Of a stretch of 64,000 nt of DNA, positions 55,192 to 64,000 are shown one piece after another. How positions within the stretch are numbered: position 1 is the stretch's first letter; the number at the start of each line of letters is the position of its first letter. The stretch spans positions 1 through 64,000 of the forward strand of contig NZ_QSPK01000006.1 of assembly GCF_003436425.1 (NCBI RefSeq), read 5' to 3'. The notes under the pieces are model-generated. The model was not told where the DNA came from, searched no databases, and saw only the letters and a program-made list of their open reading frames with translations. The position numbers and the translations under genes were made by a program. Source of the DNA: Eubacterium sp. TM05-53. GTDB taxonomy: Bacteria; Bacillota_I; Bacilli_A; Erysipelotrichales; Erysipelotrichaceae.

Positions 55192-56208
55192 ATGAAACGG
55201 TTATTAGGTGTTGTATTGCTGTTATTTATGGCATGTGTTCCAATGAATATACATGCACAAGAGGTTGATTTATCTTTTGATTATACAGGTCAAAAGATAG
55301 AGGTTGAGAATGCAATTAAGTATTACACAATTGAAGGAGAATTACTAGATGAAGCTCCAATAGATTGTGGTACATATATTGCGTTGTTGAGTAATAGAGA
55401 AACTATTTTCTTTGAAATCAATCCTAAGAAGGTACCAGTAAAGGTTACTTACAATAAGGATTGGAGAGAAAATGATCCTGAAGAAGAAAAGTATTTGTGT
55501 GAATATGTTGGCGATTATGAGTTTAAGTTAAGAATTGATACAGATGGTAATATTAACTCATTGGACAATTATCAAGGAAATTATGATTTTCAGTTTGAGC
55601 CAAAGAATGTTAATGACATTGAAGTTTTAAAGACTAAGGTTACACATCCAGATGTTGAATACGTTTATTCTGAGGATGGTATTAGTATTTATAGTGATAT
55701 AGATCATGTAAAACCAATTTTATTAAAGGATGTTGGAGAATATACAGTAGCGTTTAATTTGGATGAACGATATTATGAATCGATTCCATTCAAAGTAACG
55801 ATTCTTCCTAAAACTATTGAATTAAAACCGAATAAACAATTTAAATACTTTGGTGAAGAAGATCCAGTCTTAGAAAATGATGATTATATTTTAACAAGAG
55901 AACCAGGGGAAGATATTGGTGATTATAAACTTACTGTCCAAAGTAAGTCAAAGAATTATAAGTATGAAATTATTGAGAATGATGTGTTTAAAATTTTAGG
56001 AAGGGATGCAATTCATAGAAATGAAACTAAGGTACCTTCTTTTAAGATTGATAAAGAAGCTGAAAAAACAACTCATAAAGAAACTACGGTTTTGAATAAA
56101 AGTCAATCGAAAATAACGACTGGTATTCAGACTAAAACATTTACGTATTCGATAACTTTAATGTTTAGTTTGTTAGTTATATTCATTTTCATCTTTAAAT
56201 TCATTTAG
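55192..56208 (+). CDS. secreted membrane-anchored surface protein with MBG-like domains
   Basis: This 338-residue protein has a signal peptide (cleavage near IHA, residue 22) and repeated beta-rich units. FDYTGQKIEVENAI and ILPKTIELKPNKQFKYFGEEDP with GDYKLTVQSKSKNY resemble MBG/YDG-type adhesin modules. A Thr/Lys-rich linker (about 275-312) and a C-terminal membrane helix follow, with no LPxTG motif. It is likely displayed on the surface and may bind host or glycan ligands. It is transcribed alone between two polysaccharide units. Confidence 0.75.
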   Translation: MKRLLGVVLLLFMACVPMNIHAQEVDLSFDYTGQKIEVENAIKYYTIEGELLDEAPIDCGTYIALLSNRETIFFEINPKKVPVKVTYNKDWRENDPEEEKYLCEYVGDYEFKLRIDTDGNINSLDNYQGNYDFQFEPKNVNDIEVLKTKVTHPDVEYVYSEDGISIYSDIDHVKPILLKDVGEYTVAFNLDERYYESIPFKVTILPKTIELKPNKQFKYFGEEDPVLENDDYILTREPGEDIGDYKLTVQSKSKNYKYEIIENDVFKILGRDAIHRNETKVPSFKIDKEAEKTTHKETTVLNKSQSKITTGIQTKTFTYSITLMFSLLVIFIFIFKFI

Positions 56209-56443
56209 ATTAGAAACTGATAAATATCAGATACCGCTTACAATTCATAATGAATTATATTATTGAATGGTTATAATATTTAAGTATCAATTCAGTTTTA
56301 ATTCGTATATATTTTTGCTTAACATGTATTTAACAATTCATTACATTTTAAATTAATTTATTTACATTTACTATATTATTAAAATCTCCTTAAAGTATCG
56401 TATATAAAGGATTATGATTAACATTTTGTCGATTTAGGTGTAC
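56209..56443. other. AT-rich intergenic stretch
   Basis: No gene is seen. A small CTGATA-AA-TATCAG inverted repeat (56217-56230) follows the surface-protein gene but lacks a T-tract. Confidence 0.4.
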
Positions 56444-56472
56444 TTGACAATGACTCTTATGAGGGTTAATAT
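56444..56472 (+). promoter_or_regulatory. promoter of the final polysaccharide operon
   Basis: TTGACA (56444-56449), a perfect -35, is followed after 17 bases by TAATAT (56467-56472). The predicted start is near 56479, about 225 bases before the first gene. Confidence 0.65.
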
Positions 56473-56478
56473 TTAACA

Positions 56479-56704
56479 GAAACTTTTGGATAAAAAGTGT
56501 TGGTTATAACTTAAATATAGCTTTTATAGGTTATAGAAAGATACATTTAGGGAAGATTATTAGTAGCTGGTATTCCGCACTTAGATTGACCTGATCATTT
56601 ATCTATTATGAATGGGTAGGGGAAATTGTATCTAAACTATAACGTTTGGGTTGAGTTTATGGACTCGTATATTACGAGTCTTTTTTAATGAAATGGGGAT
56701 CTAC
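56479..56704 (+). promoter_or_regulatory. long structured leader with attenuator
   Basis: The leader begins with ACTTTT/AAAAGT (56482-56498) and contains a possible long-range stem TTAGAT (56581-56586) / ATCTAA (56630-56635) enclosing CATT/AATG. It ends in a strong terminator at 56662-56686. GAGT (56653-56656) could pair with ACTC (56663-56666) and open the terminator, though this is only 4 bp. Control by attenuation or processive antitermination is inferred. Confidence 0.5.
56662..56686 (+). terminator. intrinsic terminator inside the leader (attenuator)
   Basis: GACTCGTA pairs with TACGAGTC around TAT, then six Ts. It ends 18 bases before the start codon of the first operon gene, so it must be bypassed or partly read through for expression. 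Confidence 0.88.
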
Positions 56705-58612
56705 ATGAGTAAAAATTTAAAAAAGAGTAATACACGTTGGCCTTTAGTTGTTTATGATGTCATTGTTTATATTATTGCCTCTATCTTATTACTATGGATA
56801 TATGGAGGGAATGGAAATCTAACAAACACAGGTTCTTTACAGTTATCTATCATAGGATTTGTATGTATATTTATCTGTCGAATGATTGGTAATATATACG
56901 GACAAATATGGCGTTATGGTGGTATTCAAGGCTATATTCGTTTAATTTTTTCAGATGTGATAGCTTTTATTCTATTAATTATTCTACAAGCTACGTTACC
57001 GATTGAAAGAATCACCTTTGATCGAGCATTGAGTTTAGTCTGTGTGAACTTATTAGGTGCAATTAGTATTCGTATGATTTACCGTTATGCATATTTATAT
57101 AGTAATAATGAAACATCAAAGGGTAAGTTTTTAAGTAAGTTATTATATCAATTTTCTGGACTAACTACAGGAACGGATAAAGAAGTTCAAAAAATCAAGA
57201 TTGCGATTATAGGTGCTGGACGAGTAGGTGCTAGTTTTGCCGAAGAATTAGTAAATGATGAAAAAGCAGTATATGTACCTCGCTGTTTTATTGATATTGA
57301 TAAAACAAAAGTAGGAAGAGAAGTAAATGGCATTCCTGTTTGGTATGCAGATGAAACAACATTGGATAAGTTAAAGGCTTATGAGGTACAAGAAATTGTA
57401 TTCGCAATTCCTAATATGGATGTCAATAAAAAGAAATGTTTGTATGATCATTATAAGAATGCCGGATATAAAGTAAAGGTATATGACTATCCAACATTAT
57501 ATACAGCAGGAAGTAAAAGAAACTTAAGAGAATTTGATATTGAAGAATTATTGTTCAGAAAACCACTAGCTGTCACAAATGAACAAACGTATGCATATTA
57601 TAAAGATAAGGTCATCTTAATTACCGGCGGTGGTGGATCTATTGGATCTGAATTATGTAGACAACTAGCTAAGATGAGGCCTAAACAAATCATCATCTTG
57701 GATATCTATGAAAATGGTGCTTATGATGTACAACAAGAATTAAAGATTGCCTATGGAAATAATATAAATCTTCAAATTGAAATTTGTTCAATCACACATA
57801 AAAAAGCATTAGAAAAAGTATTTAAACAATACCATCCACAGATTATCATCAATGCTGCAGCACATAAACACGTACCTTTAATGGAACACAATTGTGTTGA
57901 AGCAATCTATAATAACGTATTTGGAACAAAGAATTTAATTGAGTTATGTGAAAAATACAATGCACAACGCTTTATGATGGTTTCAACAGATAAAGCAGTG
58001 AACCCAACAAATGTTATGGGTGCTACTAAACGTATGTGTGAAATGATGGTACAGTCTGCAAGTATGTATGGACATGTGAAATACAGTGCAACACGCTTTG
58101 GAAATGTATTAGGAAGTGCAGGAAGTGTAATTCCTTTATTTAAAAGACAAATTGCCAAAGGTGGACCAGTTACATTAACAGATAAAAGAATCATTCGTTA
58201 TTTCATGACCATTCCAGAAGCAAGTCAATTGGTTCTACAATCAGGAGCGATGGCCAATAATGGAGAGCTATTTGTATTAGACATGGGACAACCGGTTAAG
58301 ATCTTAGACTTAGCCGAAAACATGATCAAACTATCTGGAGCACACGATATTGAAATTATTGAAACGGGATTACGTCCTGGAGAAAAATTATATGAAGAAC
58401 TATTAATTAAGAGTGATACACTAACAAAAACAGATAACGACTTGATCTTCATTGAAAAGGATACACCACTTAAAAAAGAAGAAATCGAGGAAAAGCTTGA
58501 AATACTTCATAAAGCCATTGAATCTGAAGATGACAATGATGCTAGAGAAGCATTGAGAAGTGTTGTACCAACATTTAGAAGACCAGAAGAAATAAATAAG
58601 CAAGTTGCTTAG
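56705..58612 (+). CDS. membrane-bound UDP-GlcNAc 4,6-dehydratase, PglF/CapD family
   Basis: This 635-residue protein has four to five N-terminal membrane helices, a CoA-binding-like Rossmann domain (about 160-290, IAIIGAGRVGASFAEEL), and an extended SDR domain. That domain has TGGGGSIGSE (from residue 307) and STDKAVNPTNVMGATK (from residue 427), the long-form dehydratase pattern with Met/Lys replacing the usual Tyr-x3-Lys. It should form UDP-4-keto-6-deoxy-GlcNAc. ATG 56705 follows GGGGAT; earlier in-frame starts lie in the terminator. It feeds the next two genes. Confidence 0.92.
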   Translation: MSKNLKKSNTRWPLVVYDVIVYIIASILLLWIYGGNGNLTNTGSLQLSIIGFVCIFICRMIGNIYGQIWRYGGIQGYIRLIFSDVIAFILLIILQATLPIERITFDRALSLVCVNLLGAISIRMIYRYAYLYSNNETSKGKFLSKLLYQFSGLTTGTDKEVQKIKIAIIGAGRVGASFAEELVNDEKAVYVPRCFIDIDKTKVGREVNGIPVWYADETTLDKLKAYEVQEIVFAIPNMDVNKKKCLYDHYKNAGYKVKVYDYPTLYTAGSKRNLREFDIEELLFRKPLAVTNEQTYAYYKDKVILITGGGGSIGSELCRQLAKMRPKQIIILDIYENGAYDVQQELKIAYGNNINLQIEICSITHKKALEKVFKQYHPQIIINAAAHKHVPLMEHNCVEAIYNNVFGTKNLIELCEKYNAQRFMMVSTDKAVNPTNVMGATKRMCEMMVQSASMYGHVKYSATRFGNVLGSAGSVIPLFKRQIAKGGPVTLTDKRIIRYFMTIPEASQLVLQSGAMANNGELFVLDMGQPVKILDLAENMIKLSGAHDIEIIETGLRPGEKLYEELLIKSDTLTKTDNDLIFIEKDTPLKKEEIEEKLEILHKAIESEDDNDAREALRSVVPTFRRPEEINKQVA

Positions 58613-58627
58613 GGGAGGATTTTAATT

Positions 58628-59836
58628 ATGATGAATATACCGTTTTCACCACCAGACATTTCAGAAGAAGAAGTAAAAGAGGTTACGGAAGCATTGAAAT
58701 CTGGTTGGATTACTACAGGACCAAAAACAAAGCAGTTAGAAAAAGAAGTAGCTGAACTTTGTGGGGTAAATAGAGCCGTATGCTTAAATTCTCAAACAGC
58801 ATGTGCTGAAATGACATTGAGATTATTGGGGGTAGGACCTGGTGATGAAGTAATTACCAGTGCTTATACATACACGGCAAGCGCTTCTGTTGTATGTCAT
58901 GTTGGAGCTAAATTAGTTCTAATTGATACACAAGAAGACTCATTAGAAATGGATTATGAAAAATTAGAAAATGCGATTACTGAAAAGACAAAGGTAATCA
59001 TTCCTGTGGATCTTGGGGGAGTTCCATGTGACTACGATAGAATTTTCTCTATTGTAGAAAAGAAAAAGGATTTATTTAATCCTAAAAATGATATTCAAAA
59101 AGCTATTGGTAGAGTCATTGTTATGGCAGATGCAGCGCATGCGTTTGGTGCAACTTGGCATAATAAACCAGTAGGTAGTATTGCAGATTTCTCTAACTTT
59201 AGTTTCCATGCAGTTAAAAACTTTACGACAGCTGAAGGTGGAGCTGTAACATGGAAAGATATTGAAGGTATTGATAATGAAGATATCTATAAGAAATATC
59301 AATTATTATCATTACATGGGCAATCTAAAGATGCATTAGCTAAGACACAATTAGGTGCTTGGGAATATGATATCGTTGGTCCTTGGTACAAATGTAACAT
59401 GACGGATGTTGTTGCAGGTATCGGCTTAGCACAAATGAAAAGATATAAGGGAATGTTAGAAAGAAGAAAAGAGATCATTCAAAAATATGATGCAGCATTT
59501 AAGCCATTAGGTGTTGAAGTATTGAATCATTATACTAATGAACATGAATCTTCTGGACACTTGTATATTACAAGAATTCCTAATATTACAATGGAACAGC
59601 GTAATGAAATTATTATTAAAATGGCAGAACAGGGTATTGCCACAAACGTTCATTACAAACCACTTCCAATGATGACTGCCTATAAAAACTTAGGATTTGA
59701 CATCAAGGACTACCCAAATGCATATAAGCAATTTGAAAATGAAGTCACTCTTCCTTTGTATACTAAGTTAACAGATGAAGAAGTGGATTATATTATTGAA
59801 AACTATTGTAATGTGATTCATAAGGTGAATAATTAA
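58628..59836 (+). CDS. UDP-4-keto sugar aminotransferase (PglE/DegT family)
   Basis: This 402-residue DegT-family PLP enzyme has the PLP lysine in SFHAVKNFTTAEGGA (Lys197), VMADAAHAFGA, and FSPPDISEEEVKEV at the start. GWITTGPKTKQLEKE is typical of PglE/WecE relatives. It should add an amino group at C4 of the keto sugar, giving UDP-2-acetamido-4-amino-2,4,6-trideoxyhexose. The gene lies 15 bases after the dehydratase with GGGGAGGA, and shares one base with the sugar transferase gene. Confidence 0.93.
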   Translation: MMNIPFSPPDISEEEVKEVTEALKSGWITTGPKTKQLEKEVAELCGVNRAVCLNSQTACAEMTLRLLGVGPGDEVITSAYTYTASASVVCHVGAKLVLIDTQEDSLEMDYEKLENAITEKTKVIIPVDLGGVPCDYDRIFSIVEKKKDLFNPKNDIQKAIGRVIVMADAAHAFGATWHNKPVGSIADFSNFSFHAVKNFTTAEGGAVTWKDIEGIDNEDIYKKYQLLSLHGQSKDALAKTQLGAWEYDIVGPWYKCNMTDVVAGIGLAQMKRYKGMLERRKEIIQKYDAAFKPLGVEVLNHYTNEHESSGHLYITRIPNITMEQRNEIIIKMAEQGIATNVHYKPLPMMTAYKNLGFDIKDYPNAYKQFENEVTLPLYTKLTDEEVDYIIENYCNVIHKVNN

Positions 59837-60519
59837 TGCTTAAGAATTGGAATGAATTGCCTAAGTACATGCGAACGGATGAAGTTCGTCCTTATTATGA
59901 TTTATTACAAAAAAAAAGATTAAGTTTATTTTTTAAGAGAGTGTTTGATATTGTAGTTTCACTGATCATGATTATTCTTTGTTCTCCAATTTTATTGATT
60001 ATTTCAATATTGATTGTAAAAGATTCTAAAGGTGGCGTTTTCTATAGACAAGAAAGAGTCACTCAGTATGGTAGAGTATTTAGAATCTTTAAGTTTAGGA
60101 CAATGGTAAAAAATGCTGATCAGATTGGAACACAGGTAACCGTATCAAATGATTCAAGAATCACAAAGATTGGCAGTAAACTTAGAAACTGTAGATTAGA
60201 TGAATTACCACAATTGTTCAATATCTTTTTAGGAGATATGACATTTGTGGGAACACGTCCAGAAAGTGTTCATTATGTTAAGAGTTATACAAATGAAATG
60301 TATGCAACTTTATTACTTCCAGCAGGAGTAACATCAGAAGCAAGCATCGAATATAAAGATGAGGCTGATTTACTAGATCAAGCAGATGATGTAGATAGTG
60401 TATACATTAATGAGGTATTACCAGAAAAGATGAAGTATAACTTGAATAGTATAAAAGAATTTAGTTTCTTTAAAGAAATCGCAACTATGTTTAGGACTGT
60501 GTTTGCGGTGTTGAGGTAG
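59836..60519 (+). CDS. initiating undecaprenyl-phosphate sugar-1-phosphate transferase (PglC-like)
   Basis: This 227-residue monotopic phosphoglycosyl transferase has one membrane helix (about 40-62) and the core VFYRQERVTQYGRVFRIFKF, FKFRTMV, and DELPQLFNIFLGDMTFVGTRP. It is a small-form enzyme like PglC, with no long N-terminal domain. It starts a glycan on undecaprenyl phosphate. Coupling with the dehydratase and aminotransferase suggests the first sugar is a diamino-trideoxy hexose such as AATGal or bacillosamine precursor. Confidence 0.94.
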   Translation: MLKNWNELPKYMRTDEVRPYYDLLQKKRLSLFFKRVFDIVVSLIMIILCSPILLIISILIVKDSKGGVFYRQERVTQYGRVFRIFKFRTMVKNADQIGTQVTVSNDSRITKIGSKLRNCRLDELPQLFNIFLGDMTFVGTRPESVHYVKSYTNEMYATLLLPAGVTSEASIEYKDEADLLDQADDVDSVYINEVLPEKMKYNLNSIKEFSFFKEIATMFRTVFAVLR

Positions 60520-60527
60520 GAATAGAT

Positions 60528-61280
60528 ATGGAAAAAGGATTGATATCAGTTATTACGCCGACATATAATTGTGCAAAATTTATAGAATATACGATTGAAT
60601 CTGTTCGAGCGCAGAGTTATAAACAATGGGAAATGATAATCGTAGATGATTGTTCAACGGATAATACAAAAAAAATTGTTGATAAGTTTATAAAAGAAGA
60701 TAATAGAATAAAATATTTTTGTTTAGAAAATAATTCTGGAGCTGCTATTGCTAGAACTAAAGCGATGGAATTAGCTAAAGGAGAATATATGGCATTTTTG
60801 GATTCAGATGATATTTGGCCAGAAGATAAATTAAAAAAACAATTAATATTTATGAAACAAAATGGTTTTTCTTTTACTTGTACAGCATACGAACAAATTG
60901 ATGAAGATGGGAATTCATTAAACAAAATAATACAAACGGTATCGAAGGCTGATTATAATCGAGTTCTTTTAGATTGCCCTGTTGGAAATTCTACAGTAAT
61001 GTACAATGTAGAAAAGATGGGCAAATTTGAAGTACCTAATATTAGGAAACGAAATGACGATGCTTTGTGGCTTCAAATGTTGAAAAAAGAAAAATATATA
61101 TACGGCATGAATTCGGTACTTATGAAATACAGAATAAGACAGAATTCTATTTCAAGTAATAAATTTAAAGTTATTAAATATCATTGGATTTTATATAGAG
61201 ATATAGAACATCTTAGTATAGCGAGAAGTATATTTCATATTATGTATTGGTGTGTAATTAAATTGTTGAAAATTAAGTAA
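60528..61280 (+). CDS. GT2 glycosyltransferase
   Basis: This 250-residue GT2 protein has LISVITPTYNCAKFIEYTI, IIVDDCSTDNT, GEYMAFLDSDDIWPEDKL and RKRNDDALWLQML. It is a typical short capsule GT2. It begins 8 bases after the initiating transferase gene, so it may add the second sugar. Confidence 0.9.
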   Translation: MEKGLISVITPTYNCAKFIEYTIESVRAQSYKQWEMIIVDDCSTDNTKKIVDKFIKEDNRIKYFCLENNSGAAIARTKAMELAKGEYMAFLDSDDIWPEDKLKKQLIFMKQNGFSFTCTAYEQIDEDGNSLNKIIQTVSKADYNRVLLDCPVGNSTVMYNVEKMGKFEVPNIRKRNDDALWLQMLKKEKYIYGMNSVLMKYRIRQNSISSNKFKVIKYHWILYRDIEHLSIARSIFHIMYWCVIKLLKIK

Positions 61281-61290
61281 GGAAATAAAT

Positions 61291-62070
61291 ATGAAAATAT
61301 CAGTATTAGTTCCAACTTTAGGAACAAGAGAAATGGAAATTGAAAGATTATTAGAAACGCTAAATAAACAGTCTTATAATGACTTTGAAGTTATTTTTGT
61401 AACACAAGATAATCATCAAATTGTAAGAGATATACTTTGTAAGTATAGTAATCTAGATACAAAGCAGATTATAATGAACGAAAAAGGATTATCACGAGCT
61501 AGAAACAGAGGCTTAGAGCAGGTGTTAGGCGAGATAGTAATATTATCTGATGATGATTGTTGGTATCCAGAAAATGCATTTGAAATTATTGCTAATACAT
61601 TTAAAAACAAGAAATCGGCTAAAATTATTTTGTCTCAAATATTTGATCCTGAAAAAAATATTTTGTATAAAAACTACAGTTCGAAAGAAGGATTTGTAAA
61701 AAGCAAATTACAACTAATGTCAAAATCATCTATTGAAATTGCATTCAAGAAGGATTTATTGATAAATAAAACATTTGATGAGCGGTTGGGTTTAGGTAGT
61801 GAATTTGTATGTGGTGAAGAGGTGGATTTTCTAGTAAGTAATTATGAAAAAAATTCTATTTTTTATACTCCAAAAATCACCGTTTACCATAAAAAGAAAG
61901 AGAATGGAAGCAATAATAAACAAATAATGGCTAAAGGCGCTATTTATGGAAAAAATTTTAATCTGTTTATTTGTTTATTAGTGTTGCTTAGGGACTTGAT
62001 ATTAAAAAGAGAAAAAAATTTTAAATATTTTTTGGAGGGATATAATGAATATTTTAAAAGAGCAAATTAA
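61291..62070 (+). CDS. GT2 glycosyltransferase
   Basis: This 259-residue GT2 protein has KISVLVPTLGTREMEIERL, GLSRARNRGLEQV, VILSDDDCWYPENA with a DDD metal site, and LGSEFVCGEEVDFL. A basic C-terminal helix may contact the membrane. Its end overlaps the pyruvyltransferase gene by 26 bases, indicating coupled translation. Confidence 0.88.
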   Translation: MKISVLVPTLGTREMEIERLLETLNKQSYNDFEVIFVTQDNHQIVRDILCKYSNLDTKQIIMNEKGLSRARNRGLEQVLGEIVILSDDDCWYPENAFEIIANTFKNKKSAKIILSQIFDPEKNILYKNYSSKEGFVKSKLQLMSKSSIEIAFKKDLLINKTFDERLGLGSEFVCGEEVDFLVSNYEKNSIFYTPKITVYHKKKENGSNNKQIMAKGAIYGKNFNLFICLLVLLRDLILKREKNFKYFLEGYNEYFKRAN

Positions 62071-63094
62071 GCTATCAATTGCTTATCCTAGTTGGCGTCA
62101 CACATTAAAGAAATTAAAATCAAATAATGATAAAAAGATTTTTTTATTTGGTACGCCTATGCATGGTAATTTAGGTGATCATGCGATTACTCTTCAAGAA
62201 CAATATTTTTTTGAAGATTTTTTCCCAGATTATGAATATTATGAAATATTGATGCCCATGTATCATACGAAAAAAAGATTTATAAAAAGTATAGTAACAG
62301 CACAGGATTTAATTGTAATTTCTGGTGGTGGATGGATGGGAAATTTATGGATACACAATGAATATGTGATACGTGAAATTGTGCAGAACTATCCTAATAA
62401 CAAGATTATTATCCTTCCACAAACAATTTACTATACTTCAGATGAAATTGGAGAAAAAGAATACAAAATTACAAAGGATATATTTAAAAAACATAGTAAT
62501 TTATATATATTTGCAAGAGAAAAAAAGTCATTTGATTTTATAAAACAAAAATTCGAATTTACTGGAAATTCAGATGTATATTTAGTTCCCGATATGGTTT
62601 TATACGGTAAAAATATTAAAACAAAAGGAACATGTTCAAAATATGAAAAGGTGATAAATGTATGTATTCGGGAAGATTGTGAATCAGAACAAGAAAATAT
62701 AGAGGAATTTTATAATCAAATTAAACAACATTATAATATTCGAAAAGTCAGTACTGTTATTAAATCACCAGTTGTTTTAAAAAAAAGAATTTACGAGTTG
62801 CAAAAGTCATGGGAAAATTTTGAAAATGCGGAAATAACTATAACGGATCGTTTACATGCTATGCTATTTTCTGTATTAAACGGGACTCCATGTATTGTTT
62901 TAAATAATAAAACTGGTAAAGTTTTTGGAGTAGCAGATTGGCTCGATGATACAAATATGATTACAAGAGCTAATTCGTTAAGTGAAGTGCTAGAAAAATT
63001 AAAGAGAACAACTATATGGGAACATAAAAAATATGATAGAAAAAAATTGCTAAACTATTTTGAAAAAATGGCAGACATAATACGAAAGGATTAA
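62045..63094 (+). CDS. polysaccharide pyruvyl transferase family protein
   Basis: This 349-residue protein has FGTPMHGNLGDHAI, VISGGGWMGNLW, QTIYYTSDE and the C-terminal TDRLHAMLFSVLNGTP, all hallmarks of the CsaB-like pyruvyltransferase family. Members use phosphoenolpyruvate to add pyruvate ketals to sugars, though some relatives act otherwise. The ATG follows GGAGGG. It lies just before a radical SAM gene, so glycan modification is likely its role. Confidence 0.88.
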   Translation: MNILKEQIKLSIAYPSWRHTLKKLKSNNDKKIFLFGTPMHGNLGDHAITLQEQYFFEDFFPDYEYYEILMPMYHTKKRFIKSIVTAQDLIVISGGGWMGNLWIHNEYVIREIVQNYPNNKIIILPQTIYYTSDEIGEKEYKITKDIFKKHSNLYIFAREKKSFDFIKQKFEFTGNSDVYLVPDMVLYGKNIKTKGTCSKYEKVINVCIREDCESEQENIEEFYNQIKQHYNIRKVSTVIKSPVVLKKRIYELQKSWENFENAEITITDRLHAMLFSVLNGTPCIVLNNKTGKVFGVADWLDDTNMITRANSLSEVLEKLKRTTIWEHKKYDRKKLLNYFEKMADIIRKD

Positions 63095-63096
63095 GT

Positions 63097-64000
63097 ATGG
63101 AAATTAAAAGATTGTTAGTTATCAATGTACCGATTAAGAATTGTAATCTTAAATGTGAATATTGTTATATTTCAGCATTGAAAGAAAATGAAAAAGGAGC
63201 AGCTAAATTTTTATATACTCCAGAGCATGTTGGCAAATGTCTTTCAAAAGAGAGGCTAGGAGGCACTTGTATTATAAATCTAACGGGAGGCGGAGAAACT
63301 CTTATTCCGAAAGAAATGCCGCAATATATTTACCAATTGTTATTACAAGGACATTTTTTAGAGGTTGTAACAAATGGAACATTAACAAGTCGATTTGATG
63401 AAATTGCTGAGTTTCCAAGAAATTTGTTAGAACATTTGGAATTCAAATTTTCTTTTCACTATGCAGAGTTAAAGAATAAAGGATGGATAGATAGATACTT
63501 TTCAAATGTGAAAAAGATGTGGGAAAAGGGATGTTCATTTACCGTTGAGTTAATGCCTTATGATGGATTGATTGATGATATTGATGAGATTATAAATCTT
63601 TGTAAATCAGAACTAGGAGCAGCATGTCAAATTACAGTAGGACGAAATGATTTGACAGAGAAAAAAGATATTTTGACATCTATGTCAAGAAAAGAGTATG
63701 AGTCTGTTTGGAGAAAATTTGATTCTACAATGTTTGATTTTAAGTTGGATATTTTTCAGAAAAAAATAGAGGATTTTTGTTATGCGGGAGCTTGGACTTT
63801 GTACGTTGATTTAGGAACTGGTGCTGCAAAACCATGTTACGGACAGCTTAGTAATCAAAATATATTTAAAAATCCTGAACAACCAATAATCTTTAATCCG
63901 GTGGGAAAACATTGTAGACAGCCATATTGTTATAATGGTCATGCATTTTTAACCTTGGGAGTAGTCCCAGAATTAGAAACACCAACATACGCTGACATTC
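63097..64000 (+). CDS. radical SAM protein with C-terminal cysteine cluster (partial)
   Basis: An open frame starts at ATG 63097, 2 bases after the pyruvyltransferase stop, and runs 301 codons to the window end. The radical SAM cluster is C16-x3-C20-x2-C23 (CNLKCEYC), with GGGE at 64-67. Later cysteines C228, C247, C273 and C278 (FCYAGAW, PCYGQ, HCRQPYC) resemble a SPASM-like auxiliary cluster site. It probably does a radical step on a sugar or peptide; the substrate is not shown. The C-terminus lies outside the window. Confidence 0.85.
   Translation, partial: MEIKRLLVINVPIKNCNLKCEYCYISALKENEKGAAKFLYTPEHVGKCLSKERLGGTCIINLTGGGETLIPKEMPQYIYQLLLQGHFLEVVTNGTLTSRFDEIAEFPRNLLEHLEFKFSFHYAELKNKGWIDRYFSNVKKMWEKGCSFTVELMPYDGLIDDIDEIINLCKSELGAACQITVGRNDLTEKKDILTSMSRKEYESVWRKFDSTMFDFKLDIFQKKIEDFCYAGAWTLYVDLGTGAAKPCYGQLSNQNIFKNPEQPIIFNPVGKHCRQPYCYNGHAFLTLGVVPELETPTYADI

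Noticed and set aside
1..64000. CRISPR array, tRNA, rRNA, transposase or phage genes
   Set aside because: No regularly spaced repeats, cloverleaf or rRNA core sequence, or intact transposase or integrase motifs were seen.

Overview
The window is AT-rich with short intergenic gaps, AGGAGG-type ribosome binding sites, TTG/ATG starts, and Gram-positive surface machinery (LCP ligase, lipoprotein, wall hydrolases, TagB/F- and LicD-like transferases). This points to a low-GC Bacillota; an Erysipelotrichia-like host is my guess from style only. No rRNA, tRNA, CRISPR or intact mobile element was found. Nearly the whole window is one very large cell-surface polysaccharide / wall-glycopolymer region.

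Layout. (1) 1-5.4 kb: a leftward MBOAT/DHHW/DUF4358 O-acetylation operon, a divergent SGNH-hydrolase lipoprotein, and glmM. (2) 5.5-9.8 kb: two GT2 enzymes, a weak GT-B-like protein behind a structured leader, and an LCP ligase. (3) 9.9-11 kb: a MerR regulator fused to a methyltransferase. (4) 11.1-26.6 kb: a Wzt/Wzm (TagHG-like) ABC exporter, a GT2-GT4 fusion, a rhamnosyltransferase-like GT2, two DUF2142 membrane proteins, an aminotransferase / ATP-grasp / SDR trio, and two large glycosyltransferases. (5) 26.6-36.1 kb: rmlACBD for dTDP-L-rhamnose, then GT2 + DUF2304, GT2, SDR, acyltransferase, flippase and GT2. (6) 36.2-42.7 kb: two secreted multidomain proteins (a C39-like peptidase, and an amidase with a glucosaminidase), each with three ricin-type beta-trefoils. 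(7) 43.4-52.1 kb: a Wzx/Wzy-type cluster with a DUF1972 rhamnosyltransferase, O-acetyltransferase, TagB/F-like polymerase and LicD protein. (8) 52.2-55 kb: a class V aminotransferase and a cytidylyltransferase fused to a divergent Gfo/Idh domain. (9) 55.2-56.2 kb: a membrane-anchored surface protein. (10) 56.4-64 kb: a long leader ending in an attenuator-like terminator, then a 4,6-dehydratase, aminotransferase and initiating sugar-phosphate transferase, followed by GT2s, a pyruvyltransferase-family protein and a radical SAM protein cut by the window end.

Working model (inference): dTDP-rhamnose and an amino-trideoxy sugar feed glycans started on undecaprenyl phosphate. These are extended by about fifteen glycosyltransferases and exported by the ABC pair or one of two flippases. 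They are decorated with acyl, pyruvyl and CDP-activated alcohol-phosphate groups, then attached to the wall by the LCP protein. The trefoil hydrolases may recognise the finished glycan. The most unusual parts are the CDP cassette with its degenerate oxidoreductase half, the terminal radical SAM gene, the aminotransferase/ATP-grasp/SDR cassette, and the structured leaders.
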